This document shows positions 15,558-23,579 of a stretch of DNA of 38,049 nt, piece after piece. A program made the position numbers and the translations under genes. Origin of the DNA: an uncultured Pleomorphomonas sp. GTDB taxonomy: Bacteria > Pseudomonadota > Alphaproteobacteria > Rhizobiales > Pleomorphomonadaceae. The notes beneath the pieces were generated by a model that did not search any database, was not told the DNA's origin, and saw only the letters and a list, made by a program, of their open reading frames with translations. The stretch spans positions 1-38,049 of the forward strand of contig CALMMQ010000090.1 of assembly GCA_937868725.1 (NCBI GenBank), in the 5' to 3' direction. The first letter of the stretch is position 1. Every line of letters starts with the position of its first letter.

Positions 15558-16284
15558 GCCGGATGCCAGCCTCCCTCAGCCGCTCTACACGCAGCTGGCC
15601 GACATCATGCGTTCGCGCATCACGTCCGGGTTCTGGCCGGCCCATCACAAGCTGGCAGCCGAGCCGGATCTGGCGCAGCACTTCGGCGTCTCCCGCGGCA
15701 CGCTACGCAACGCCATCCGGCTCCTGATGCGCGAAGGTCTGCTGTCGCAGGTGCAGGGGCGCGGCACGTTCGTGCTGCCGGCCCCCGCCGACCGCCCGGA
15801 CAACAACGCCTCGCTCGCCGGTCTCCTCAGGACGGCCGGCATTCCGTTCGAGACGCGGCCGATCAGCCGTCAGTCGATAGAGAGTTCGGACTTCTATGCC
15901 CGCATGATCGGCTCGGGCCCGTATCTGCGCTACGTCCGTCTGCGCTGCCTCGTCGAGGGGCCGTTCACGCTGATGGAAAACGTGCTGTCGGTGCCCGTCT
16001 GCGGCGACATTCCCGAGGAGGTCCGCCTCGATGACGGGTTCTATCAGGTGCTGACACGCGACCTCAGCGTCTCCGTCAGCCATTTCCGCCGCTCGATCAT
16101 GGCGATCGCCGCCCCCAAGGACGCGGCGCCGCTGCTCGAAGTCGCCGTCGGCGCGCCGGTGCTGCGCATCGAACAGGTCGGTTATCTGTCGGACGGGCGG
16201 GCCTTCGAATACGCGACCGCGCTGATCCGCAGCGATCGCCACAGTTTGCGCATGACGGTGGACGGCACCGGGCAGGGACAATGA
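15535..16284 (+). CDS. GntR-family regulator with UTRA domain (HutC subfamily)
   Basis: A 249-residue regulator. The winged helix-turn-helix covers about residues 16-80 (PLYTQLADIMRSRI, then VSRGTLRNAIRLL and QGRGTFV), followed by a UTRA effector domain to about 245. HutC-type proteins respond to small metabolites such as urocanate or sugar phosphates; this one probably senses the compound taken up by the adjacent ABC importer or an intermediate of the downstream enzymes (inference). Similar near-palindromes at its own start and before the aldolase gene at 18973 suggest it controls both units. Its stop codon overlaps the start of the ATPase gene, so regulator and importer are co-transcribed. 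Confidence 0.88.
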   Translation: MSINVHIQPDASLPQPLYTQLADIMRSRITSGFWPAHHKLAAEPDLAQHFGVSRGTLRNAIRLLMREGLLSQVQGRGTFVLPAPADRPDNNASLAGLLRTAGIPFETRPISRQSIESSDFYARMIGSGPYLRYVRLRCLVEGPFTLMENVLSVPVCGDIPEEVRLDDGFYQVLTRDLSVSVSHFRRSIMAIAAPKDAAPLLEVAVGAPVLRIEQVGYLSDGRAFEYATALIRSDRHSLRMTVDGTGQGQ

Positions 16285-17084
16285 AGATGTCTGAAGAGCA
16301 TCAGTTCATCCATCTCGAAGCGATTTCCAAGACGTTTCCCGGCGTCGAGACCGGGCTCACGGTTCTCGATCAAATCGATCTTTCGGTCGGCAAGCGCGAT
16401 TTCGTCAGCTTCGTCGGCCACAGCGGCTGCGGCAAATCGACCCTGCTCAGGATCATCGCCGGCCTCGAGCCGCCGACTGCCGGCAAGCTGATGATCAGCG
16501 GCATGAGCAACGAGGATTATGCCTCCCAGGTGCCGCTCGGCTTCGTCTTTCAGGACGCAGCGCTTCTCCCCTGGAAGACGCTCGCGGAGAACGTCCGCCT
16601 GCCGCTCGACATCCTCGGCATCGAAACGCCGGCCATCCGCAGGACCATGGTGCAGAGGGCCATCGATCTCGTGCGTCTGACCGGCTTCGAGAACCTGTTT
16701 CCCGACCACCTGTCCGGCGGCATGCGCCAGCGCGCCTCGATCGCTCGGTCGCTGGTCTACCGGCCCGAACTGCTGCTGATGGACGAGCCGTTCGGCGCTC
16801 TCGACGACTTCACCCGCCGGGAACTCTCCGACGAACTGCTGCGCATCTGGGGCGAGACCGCCTGCACGGTGCTGTTCGTCACCCATTCGCTTCCCGAAGC
16901 TGTGCTGCTGTCGGACCGGGTCGTCGTCCTCGACAACAAGCCGGGCCGTATCCGCGAGATCGTGCCGATCGACCTGCCGCGTCCCCGCTGGGCCGACGTC
17001 AGGGCGTCCAGGGCGTTCGCCGATCACCTTCTGCATCTCGAGTCCCTGATTTTCGGACACAGGCACCATGACCAGATCTCATGA
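16281..17084 (+). CDS. ABC transporter ATP-binding protein (NitT/TauB/SsuB family)
   Basis: A 267-residue single ABC ATPase. Walker A GHSGCGKST is at residues 46-54, a Q-loop at FVFQDAALLPW, the signature LSGGMRQRASIARSL near 148, and Walker B LLLMDEPFGALDD near 168; the switch His is in FVTHS. The overall match is to the NitT family that drives uptake of nitrate, sulfonates, thiamine precursors, aromatic acids and similar small molecules. It starts with an ATG overlapping the gntR stop (ATGA), with AGGGA upstream; a second ATG two codons later is possible. It powers the permease encoded next, which overlaps its 3' end by 17 bases. Confidence 0.9.
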   Translation: MKMSEEHQFIHLEAISKTFPGVETGLTVLDQIDLSVGKRDFVSFVGHSGCGKSTLLRIIAGLEPPTAGKLMISGMSNEDYASQVPLGFVFQDAALLPWKTLAENVRLPLDILGIETPAIRRTMVQRAIDLVRLTGFENLFPDHLSGGMRQRASIARSLVYRPELLLMDEPFGALDDFTRRELSDELLRIWGETACTVLFVTHSLPEAVLLSDRVVVLDNKPGRIREIVPIDLPRPRWADVRASRAFADHLLHLESLIFGHRHHDQIS

Positions 17085-17856
17085 CGGCAAGCTCGCGCGG
17101 GCAATCAGGCAACGTCTGCCGTCGGCGGCGCTGTTCGCCAGCGTGCTGGTGATATGGGAGCTCGCGGTTCGCATCCTGAAGGTTCCCAACTATCTGCTGC
17201 CCGCCCCGTCGGTGGTCTTCGCCCGCATCGTCACCGACTGGGCGAGCCTCAGCCAGAACGTCTGGGTCACCCTCGAAGCGGCCATCGCCGGCTTCGTCAT
17301 CGGTACGGTCATCGCGGTGCTGGCCGCCTTCAGCTTCCTCTATTCGAAGACGGTCGAACAGGCCGTCTTTCCCTGGGCGGTCGTCATCAAGACCATCCCG
17401 ATCATCGCCATCGCGCCGCTTCTGACCATCTGGCTCGGCTTCGGCATGGCGCCGAAGATCGCCGTGGCGGCCATCGGTTGCGTGTTCCCGACGCTGGTGA
17501 ACATGAATCGCGGCCTAGCCGCCGTCGACCAGCGGGTCATCGACTACCTGCGCGTGCTGCGGGCCTCGCCGCGCCAGCTGCTCGCCCATGCCCGCATCTA
17601 CAACGCCCTGCCGTACCTGTTCTCGGCGATGAAGATCACGGTCGGCATGGCCATGGTCGGCGCCATCGTCGCCGAATTCACCGGCGCCAACTTCGGCATC
17701 GGCACCATCATCGTCAACGCCGGCTACCGGCAGGACGCTACCCTGTTGTTTTCGGCGATATTTCTGTCTTCGGTTGCAACGTTGGTGCTCTACTACGTCG
17801 TTCTGGCAATCGAGAAGGTCGCGCTGTTTTGGCCAGGGGCAAGCGTGGACCACTGA
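17068..17856 (+). CDS. ABC transporter permease (NitT/SsuC/ThiX family)
   Basis: A 262-residue inner-membrane permease with about six membrane helices. The cytoplasmic coupling loop of the BPD_transp_1 domain is visible (RVLRASPRQLLAHARIYNAL is its EAA-type segment, about residues 162-181), and it ends with a hydrophobic pair of helices typical of SsuC/ThiX proteins. It would form a homodimer with the preceding ATPase and receive substrate from the binding protein encoded next. Only 30 bases separate it from that gene. Confidence 0.9.
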   Translation: MTRSHDGKLARAIRQRLPSAALFASVLVIWELAVRILKVPNYLLPAPSVVFARIVTDWASLSQNVWVTLEAAIAGFVIGTVIAVLAAFSFLYSKTVEQAVFPWAVVIKTIPIIAIAPLLTIWLGFGMAPKIAVAAIGCVFPTLVNMNRGLAAVDQRVIDYLRVLRASPRQLLAHARIYNALPYLFSAMKITVGMAMVGAIVAEFTGANFGIGTIIVNAGYRQDATLLFSAIFLSSVATLVLYYVVLAIEKVALFWPGASVDH

Positions 17857-17886
17857 GTAGCCCCTAATAACAAGGGAACGAAACAC

Positions 17887-18858
17887 ATGAACGGATTTAT
17901 CAAGGCCGCCATGGCTTCGGCCATGGTGATGGGCACTGCTGTCTCGGCGCAAGCGCTGGAAAAGGTCAGCCTGCGCATGTCCTGGTTGCTCAACGTCCAG
18001 GGCGCCGGCTACGTCATGGCCAAGGAGAAGGGCTTCTACGCCGATGAAGGGCTGGACGTCGACATCATGCCCGGCGGCCCCAACCTCAACTCGGTGACGC
18101 TGGTGGCGACCGGTCAGAACACCTTCGGAACCAACGACATCTCCTCCGTCCTGTTCGGCAAGTCGCAGGGTATGCCGCTGTCGGTGATCGGCGCCTGCTT
18201 CCAGAAGACGCCGGCCGGCGTTCTCTCGCTCGCCAAGACCGGCATCAAGACGCCCAAGGATCTCGAGGGCAAGACACTGGCCTTCAACGAGGGCGGGCCG
18301 TGGACCTACACCCAGGCCATGCTGGCCAAGGCCGGCGTTGACATGAGCAAGGTCAAGACCGTCACCGTGATGGGCAACGAAGTCCTGATGAACGGGCAGG
18401 TCGACGCCAAGACGGCCTTCATCGTCAACGAGCCGATCGCCATCGAGCTCGCCGGCTACCCGACGGCGACACTGGCCGCCGCCGACTATGGCGTTCAGGC
18501 CTATTCGGAAGCCATCGTCGCCAGCGACAGCTACGTGGCCGAGAACCCGAAGATCGTCGCCGCCTTCATGCGGGCCACGGCCAAGGGCTGGGAGTACGCC
18601 CTCGACAACAAGGAAGAGACGGTCAAGGCCGTGGTGGCGCTGAACGCCGAACTCGACAGCGAACAGCAGTCGCGCCAGCTCGCCATGCAGGAGGACTTCA
18701 TCCGCAGCGAGTTCACCAAGACCAACGGTCTCTGCGCCGTCGATCCGGCCGCCGTCGAAGCCGGCGCGGCGACGCTGCACGAGTTCGCCGGGCTCGACGT
18801 CAACTTCGATCCGAAGGCGATCACGCATTCGGAGTTCAACGCCGCCGCGTCCAAGTAA
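17887..18858 (+). CDS. ABC transporter substrate-binding protein (NMT1/ThiY-like)
   Basis: A 323-residue periplasmic binding protein. A Sec signal peptide occupies residues 1-23 with cleavage after AQA. The mature part begins VSLRMSWLLNVQGAGYVMAK and EKGFYADEGLDVDIMPGG, the NMT1/ThiY pattern seen in binding proteins for pyrimidine thiamine precursors, riboflavin and small aromatics. The ligand is unknown, but this family favours flat heteroaromatic or acidic compounds, a useful hint for the downstream enzymes. The ATG follows AAGGGAA. It closes the importer unit; the 114-base gap after it holds a GntR-like site. Confidence 0.85.
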   Translation: MNGFIKAAMASAMVMGTAVSAQALEKVSLRMSWLLNVQGAGYVMAKEKGFYADEGLDVDIMPGGPNLNSVTLVATGQNTFGTNDISSVLFGKSQGMPLSVIGACFQKTPAGVLSLAKTGIKTPKDLEGKTLAFNEGGPWTYTQAMLAKAGVDMSKVKTVTVMGNEVLMNGQVDAKTAFIVNEPIAIELAGYPTATLAAADYGVQAYSEAIVASDSYVAENPKIVAAFMRATAKGWEYALDNKEETVKAVVALNAELDSEQQSRQLAMQEDFIRSEFTKTNGLCAVDPAAVEAGAATLHEFAGLDVNFDPKAITHSEFNAAASK

Positions 18859-18942
18859 GCGGACTTCGCCGCCGGGCTCCGACGCGGGCCCGGAGGCAGA
18901 CGCGCAACGGACGCTGGACATGACGGCGAATTTGAACATAGA

Positions 18943-18954
18943 TGTCTATATACA
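18943..18954 (+). promoter_or_regulatory. candidate GntR operator before the aldolase-UbiX unit
   Basis: TGTCTATATACA is a near-perfect palindrome (half-site TGTNTA) and matches 11 of 12 bases of the site at 15546-15557 inside the gntR start. It lies 19 bases before the aldolase ATG, just ahead of the AGGAGA ribosome binding site, where a bound repressor would block expression. Confidence 0.55.
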
Positions 18955-18972
18955 AATGCTAGGAGACAATTC

Positions 18973-19803
18973 ATGAATGGCCGCGCCATCCGCACCAGCC
19001 AGCTACTGAACCCCGCGACCGGCAAGGCCGTCATCATCGCCTTCGATCACGGTGGCACCGGTGTTCCGAAGGGCGGCGCCGACGTCGCCGGCATCCTGGC
19101 GGCCATCGGCCGTTCCCGCGCCGAAGCGGTTCTGATCGGCTGCGGCAACGCCCGCTCCTACGCCGCTTCCTTCGCCCGTCCGGGGGCGCCGCGACTGGTG
19201 GTGTCCATCGACGGGCCGGTGTTCTCTTCGGTCTGCGGTGAGCACGGCAAGCTGGTCGAACAGTCCCGCCACGCCTCGGCCGAATATGCCATGCGCCTCG
19301 GTGCCACCGCCGCCAAGATCCTGCTGCCGGTCGGTACCGACGACGTCGCTATCTTCCGCCGCGGCGTCGAGCTGGTCCGCGAGGCCGTCATGGAATGCGA
19401 GCAGGTCGGCCTGCCGCTCATGGTCGAGCCGGCGCTGTGGGGCCCGCGCGCCAACGAAAAGGACAATCAGCTGATCGAGCACGCCGCCCGCATGTCGGTC
19501 GAACTCGGCGCCGACATCCTGAAGATTCCCGCGCCGACCGACGCCGCCGTCCTGGCCCGCATCGTCCGAAATTCGCCGGTGCCGGTCATGGTGCTGGGCG
19601 GCGCTCCGCGCGACGCCGAGAGCTTCACGCGCGACATGCAGGACTGGATGACCACCGGCGTCGCCGGCGTCGTCATCGGCCGCAACGTCTGGAGCCGCCC
19701 GCATCCCGACAAGGCGGTCGAGGCTCTCGCCGCCGCCGTCCACGACAACGATCCCACCGCCGTTGCCCGCCATTGGCAGGACGCCGGTGCGCCGGCCGCC
19801 TGA
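18973..19803 (+). CDS. class I aldolase of the DhnA/LsrF family
   Basis: A 276-residue (beta/alpha)8 aldolase of the DeoC/LacD/DhnA superfamily, which contains archaeal-type fructose-bisphosphate aldolase and LsrF (which acts on phosphorylated autoinducer-2). Lys184 in DILKIPAPTD is the likely Schiff-base lysine; IAFDHGGTG near the start and the phosphate-binding GGAPRD and VVIGRNVW segments near the end are family features. Together with the FGGY kinase two genes on, it suggests that a phosphorylated intermediate is cleaved or has an acyl group moved; the substrate is unknown. The ATG follows AGGAGA. First gene of the second GntR-controlled unit. Confidence 0.8.
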   Translation: MNGRAIRTSQLLNPATGKAVIIAFDHGGTGVPKGGADVAGILAAIGRSRAEAVLIGCGNARSYAASFARPGAPRLVVSIDGPVFSSVCGEHGKLVEQSRHASAEYAMRLGATAAKILLPVGTDDVAIFRRGVELVREAVMECEQVGLPLMVEPALWGPRANEKDNQLIEHAARMSVELGADILKIPAPTDAAVLARIVRNSPVPVMVLGGAPRDAESFTRDMQDWMTTGVAGVVIGRNVWSRPHPDKAVEALAAAVHDNDPTAVARHWQDAGAPAA

Positions 19804-19813
19804 GGTGATGACG

Positions 19814-20848
19814 ATGACGTACAAGGCCATGGTCCTGTCGGCTCCCCGGACCATCGAGGCGAGGTGGATCGAACGCCCGACGGTCGGGGCGGGCGAAGCG
19901 CTGGTGCGGGTTCGCGCCGCCAACCTCTGCCCGACCGATATCAAGAAGTGGAAGGACGATTCGCTCGCGAGGCTGCTCGCCGATACGCCGCTGATCCTCG
20001 GCCACGAGATGGCCGGGGAGATCGTCGAGATCGGACTGGGCTGCGGCGCCTTCGCGGTCGGCGACCGCGTCGCCATCGATCCGGTGCTGCGCAGCCTGGC
20101 TCCCGACGGCCGCGAGTACCTCAAGGGCATCGGCGCGGCCGCCGGTTCGTCGACCGACAACGTCGCCCTGCTGCGTGACGAAGGCATCGGCGGCGGCTTC
20201 GCCGAACTCGTCAAGGTTCCCGCCGGCAACCTCATCGCGCTGCCCGACGACGTCAGCTTCGAAGCCGCCAGTCTCATCGAGCCCCTCGCCGACATCGTGC
20301 ACGGCATCACCAAGTCGGGCGATGTCAGCGGCAAGCGTTGCGCCGTCTTCGGCCTCGGCCCCATGGGGCTGATGCACGTGGAACTGCTGGCGTTTCTCGG
20401 CGCCGAGGTCGTCGGTGTCGATCCCAGAGACGACAGGCGCGAGGAATCCCTGTCATTCGGCGCCAAAATGGCGGTCGCGCCCGGCCAAACGCCGCGCGTC
20501 GACGTCGCCTACGTGGCGGCCGGCGGCGGCGCTCTCGCACCGGCCTGCGCCGAGGCGCTGAAAGCGCTCGGCAAGGACGGCAAGCTGGTGATCTTCGCCT
20601 CCGGGACCAAGGACGCGTCCATTCCCCTCGACCTCAACGCGGTCCACTATGGCAACCAGACGGTCATCGGCGTCGTCGGCTTCCGCCCGGAGGACGCGAC
20701 GCGGACGATCGAACTGCTCGGCCAAGGCGCGATCGACGTCGACCGTATCCGCCATCCGCTCATCGGGCTGGATGGTCTTCAGGAGGCATTCGGCAAAATG
20801 GGCGAACCCGGAACGTTCAAGTACGGCATCGACCTTGCCCGGACCTGA
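19814..20848 (+). CDS. zinc-type medium-chain alcohol/polyol dehydrogenase lacking the structural zinc loop
   Basis: A 344-residue medium-chain dehydrogenase. Catalytic-zinc features are present: Cys in ANLCPTDIKKW, the HE pair in LGHEMAGEIVE, and a Rossmann FGLGPMGLMH. The four cysteines that normally hold the structural zinc are absent; the segment DPVLRSLAPDGREYLKG replaces them. The enzyme would oxidise a hydroxyl to a carbonyl with NAD(P), plausibly feeding the aldehyde dehydrogenase downstream. The start chosen is ATG 19814, with GAGG eight bases upstream; ATG 19808 is in frame but overlaps that site. Its 3' end overlaps the FGGY kinase start, indicating translational coupling. Confidence 0.82.
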   Translation: MTYKAMVLSAPRTIEARWIERPTVGAGEALVRVRAANLCPTDIKKWKDDSLARLLADTPLILGHEMAGEIVEIGLGCGAFAVGDRVAIDPVLRSLAPDGREYLKGIGAAAGSSTDNVALLRDEGIGGGFAELVKVPAGNLIALPDDVSFEAASLIEPLADIVHGITKSGDVSGKRCAVFGLGPMGLMHVELLAFLGAEVVGVDPRDDRREESLSFGAKMAVAPGQTPRVDVAYVAAGGGALAPACAEALKALGKDGKLVIFASGTKDASIPLDLNAVHYGNQTVIGVVGFRPEDATRTIELLGQGAIDVDRIRHPLIGLDGLQEAFGKMGEPGTFKYGIDLART

Positions 20849-22088
20849 CGAGCCACTGGTCCTCGGCGTCGACGTCGGCAGCCATGGTGTCCGCTGCGTC
20901 TGCGGATCCCACAGCGTCGACGTCGCCTACGCCGGGCCGCCGCCGCCCGCCCGCAGGCCAGCGCAACAGTGGACGGACGCGTTCGTCGAAGCGCTTTCGC
21001 GCATTCCCGAAAGCGACCGGCAAAGGGTGCAGGCGGTCGGCATCACCGGGGTGCGCGGCGCTTTCGTCGTCGCCGACGCCGAACTCGGGCCGCTCATGCC
21101 GACGATCCCGGACTTCGCCCCGGAAAGCGTCCCGCTCGCCCGGGAGCTCCGGACGAAGTACGGCCGCGATCTGATCGGACGCACCGGCTGCCCGGCGTTT
21201 CCCCTGTCGGGCCTGCCGAAACTGATGGCGCTGCCCGACACCCTCGGGCCGTCCGCCCGCGTGCTGCCGCCGCAGGACTTCGTCGCTTCGCTTTTGACCG
21301 GCAAGGCCCGCCTGTCGGCCGGAGCGGCCCTGCGGCTCGGCTGTCTCGATCCGCGCATCGGCGACATCGACCGCGAACTCCTCGCCGAACTGGGCATCGC
21401 CGAAACGCTATTTCCCCCCGTCGTTCCCATCGGTGAACGTCTCGGCGACAACCGGCATCCGCTGCTGCCGCTCGGAATCCCGGTCGTGTCGGTGGCCGGC
21501 GACGGACCGTCGGCCCGCGCCGCCGTGGCCGGGAAAGGCGACGGTCTCGTCAGTCTCGGCACGACCTCCGTCTGCCTCTTGCCGATCGCCGGCGACCGTC
21601 TGCCGGACATCGACCTGACGGTCGAGCTCGATCCCATGGGCGGCCGTCTCGCCGAGTACGGCTCGGGCATCGGCGGCGTCGCCATCGACTGGCTGGCGCG
21701 GCTGACCGGCGTCGGGCCGGGGCGGCTCGAGGAAGCGAGCCGGGGCGTCGATTACGGTCCGCTCGTCGTCGAACCGACCTTCGTTTCCGCCTGGGGCGAC
21801 GCCCCCGGCGCCCGCCTTGCCAACATCTTGCCGGATACCACCGTACCGGCAATCGCCGCCGCGCTGTTCGATGCCATCGGGCGCGACGCGCTCGCCTCGA
21901 TCGGCATGCTTGCCGCTGTGGCCGGGATGCCGCCCCGGATCTACCTCACCGGTGGCTGCGCCAGGTCGGCGAGGGTGGTCGACCTGCTCAGAACGAACCT
22001 CGCCTGCGACGTCATCCCCCGGGGCGACCGGGAACTCGCCGCCGCCGGCGCCGCCGGAACCGCCCGCCATTACGCACTTGGACGATGA
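20835..22088 (+). CDS. FGGY-family carbohydrate kinase (short form)
   Basis: A 417-residue FGGY kinase, shorter than the usual about 500. The N-terminal ATPase-fold start VLGVDVGSHGVRC (phosphate 1), GITGVRGAF, and the C-terminal SLGTTSVCLLP and YLTGGCARS nucleotide-binding motifs are visible. Such enzymes phosphorylate sugars, polyols or autoinducer-2 (LsrK). No specific substrate can be assigned. No ATG fits; the best start is TTG 20835, overlapping the dehydrogenase stop, which keeps the whole fold. Pairing of an LsrK-type kinase with an LsrF-type aldolase recalls the lsr system, but the rest of lsr is absent and the importer is of another kind. Confidence 0.78.
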   Translation: MPGPDEPLVLGVDVGSHGVRCVCGSHSVDVAYAGPPPPARRPAQQWTDAFVEALSRIPESDRQRVQAVGITGVRGAFVVADAELGPLMPTIPDFAPESVPLARELRTKYGRDLIGRTGCPAFPLSGLPKLMALPDTLGPSARVLPPQDFVASLLTGKARLSAGAALRLGCLDPRIGDIDRELLAELGIAETLFPPVVPIGERLGDNRHPLLPLGIPVVSVAGDGPSARAAVAGKGDGLVSLGTTSVCLLPIAGDRLPDIDLTVELDPMGGRLAEYGSGIGGVAIDWLARLTGVGPGRLEEASRGVDYGPLVVEPTFVSAWGDAPGARLANILPDTTVPAIAAALFDAIGRDALASIGMLAAVAGMPPRIYLTGGCARSARVVDLLRTNLACDVIPRGDRELAAAGAAGTARHYALGR

Positions 22089-22091
22089 TCG

Positions 22092-23579
22092 ATGACCGAT
22101 GCCCTGCTCGCTTCCATTCCGAAGGATCTCTTCCTCGCCGGCAAATTCGTTCCGGCTTCCTCCGGCCAACGCTTCACGACCCTCGATCCGGCGACCGGCG
22201 ACGCGCTCGCCGAGGTCGCCCGCGCCGACGCCCGTGACGTCGACGTCGCCGTCGCCGCTGCCAAGGCGGCGTTCGAGGATGGCCGCTGGCGTCTGATGCC
22301 GGGATCGCGGCGCGCCGAAATCCTCTGGAAGGTCGGCGAACTCATCGAAGCCAACGCCGACGAGCTGGCGCTGCTCGAGAGTCTCGACAACGGCAAGCCG
22401 GTCGCCGCCGCCCGCAACATCGACCTGCGTCAGGCGGCGCAACATTTCAAGTACCACGCCGGCTGGTGCACCAAGATTGAGGGCGAGACCATGCCGGTGA
22501 GCTGGCCGCGCCATCTCGCCTACACCACCCGCGAACCGGTCGGCGTCACCGCCAACATCACGCCGTGGAACTATCCGATCATCATGGCCGCCCGCAATCT
22601 GGCGCCGGCGCTCGCCTGCGGCAATTCGGTGATCCTGAAGCCTTCGGAGGAAACGCCTCTGACGGCGCTCTACCTCGCCCGTCTTCTCGCCGAAGCCGGC
22701 CTGCCCGAGGGCACGCTCAGCGTGCTGCCCGGATTTGGCGGCGAAGCCGGCGCGGCGCTCGCCGCCCACGGCGATGTCGACCGGCTGTTCTTCACCGGCG
22801 GGCACGTGACGGCGCGCAAGATCGTCGAAGCCTCGGCCGGCAACTTCAAGCGCCTGACGCTCGAACTCGGCGGCAAGACACCCTTCATTGTCTTCCCGGA
22901 CGCCGATATCGACGCCGCTCTCGCCGCTGCGGTGAACGGCGCCTTCATCAACCAGGGTCAGAACTGCTGTGCCCTGTCGCGGCTCTACGTCCACGGCGAC
23001 ATCGCCGACGGCTTCATCGAGGCGCTGGTCGCCCGCACCGAGGCGCTGCGCGTCGGTCCGGGAACCGATCCCCGAAGCAATCTCGGCCCGCTGATCTCCA
23101 GGGCTCATCTCCAGCGCGTCTGCGGCCACATCGACAACGCCAAGGCCGACGACGCCCGCCTTCTCTCCGGCGGCGACCGCCTCGACGGTCCCGGCAATTT
23201 CCTGCGTCCGGCGATCTTCGACCGGGTCGCCGACGAGGCGCGGCTGACGTCGGACGAGGTGTTCGGGCCGGTGTTGGCGGTCTACCGCTTCAAGTCGTCC
23301 GTCGAGGCCATAGCCCGCGCCAACCGCTCGCCCTACGGTCTGTCGGCTTCGGTCTGGACGCAGGATCTGTCGCGGGCGCACGAGATCGCCGCCCGCATCC
23401 GGGCCGGTACGGTGTGGGTCAACTGCTTCTCCCGCTTCGACAGCGCGGCGCCGTGGGGCGGCGTCAAGCAGAGCGGCTACGGCACGGGTATCGGCGCGCA
23501 CGCCATCGACGAATATACCCAGCCCAAGGCCGTCTGGATCGACACCAGCACCGGCGCCGGCAAGGAGTTCGCCCCGTGA
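22092..23579 (+). CDS. NAD(P)-dependent aldehyde dehydrogenase
   Basis: A 495-residue classical aldehyde dehydrogenase. The nucleotide-binding NITPWNYPI, the general base Glu258 in LELGGKTP and the nucleophile Cys292 in GQNCCALSR are all in place; the glycine motif reads FFTGGHVTA instead of FTGSxxxG. It turns an aldehyde into the carboxylic acid, which would logically be the substrate of the adjoining UbiD decarboxylase. Resemblance is to the betaine/gamma-guanidinobutyraldehyde group, which is broad, so the aldehyde is unknown. The gene starts three bases after the kinase stop, and its TGA overlaps the GTG start of ubiD. Confidence 0.9.
   Translation: MTDALLASIPKDLFLAGKFVPASSGQRFTTLDPATGDALAEVARADARDVDVAVAAAKAAFEDGRWRLMPGSRRAEILWKVGELIEANADELALLESLDNGKPVAAARNIDLRQAAQHFKYHAGWCTKIEGETMPVSWPRHLAYTTREPVGVTANITPWNYPIIMAARNLAPALACGNSVILKPSEETPLTALYLARLLAEAGLPEGTLSVLPGFGGEAGAALAAHGDVDRLFFTGGHVTARKIVEASAGNFKRLTLELGGKTPFIVFPDADIDAALAAAVNGAFINQGQNCCALSRLYVHGDIADGFIEALVARTEALRVGPGTDPRSNLGPLISRAHLQRVCGHIDNAKADDARLLSGGDRLDGPGNFLRPAIFDRVADEARLTSDEVFGPVLAVYRFKSSVEAIARANRSPYGLSASVWTQDLSRAHEIAARIRAGTVWVNCFSRFDSAAPWGGVKQSGYGTGIGAHAIDEYTQPKAVWIDTSTGAGKEFAP

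Noticed and set aside
21408-23501. A 697-codon open frame on the minus strand
   Set aside because: Antisense to the FGGY kinase and aldehyde dehydrogenase, both of which have clear catalytic motifs; no motif in the antisense translation.
22565-23575. A long upstream extension of the UbiD frame
   Set aside because: The extension overlaps the aldehyde dehydrogenase and is arginine-rich noise; GTG 23576 with AAGGAG gives the normal UbiD start.
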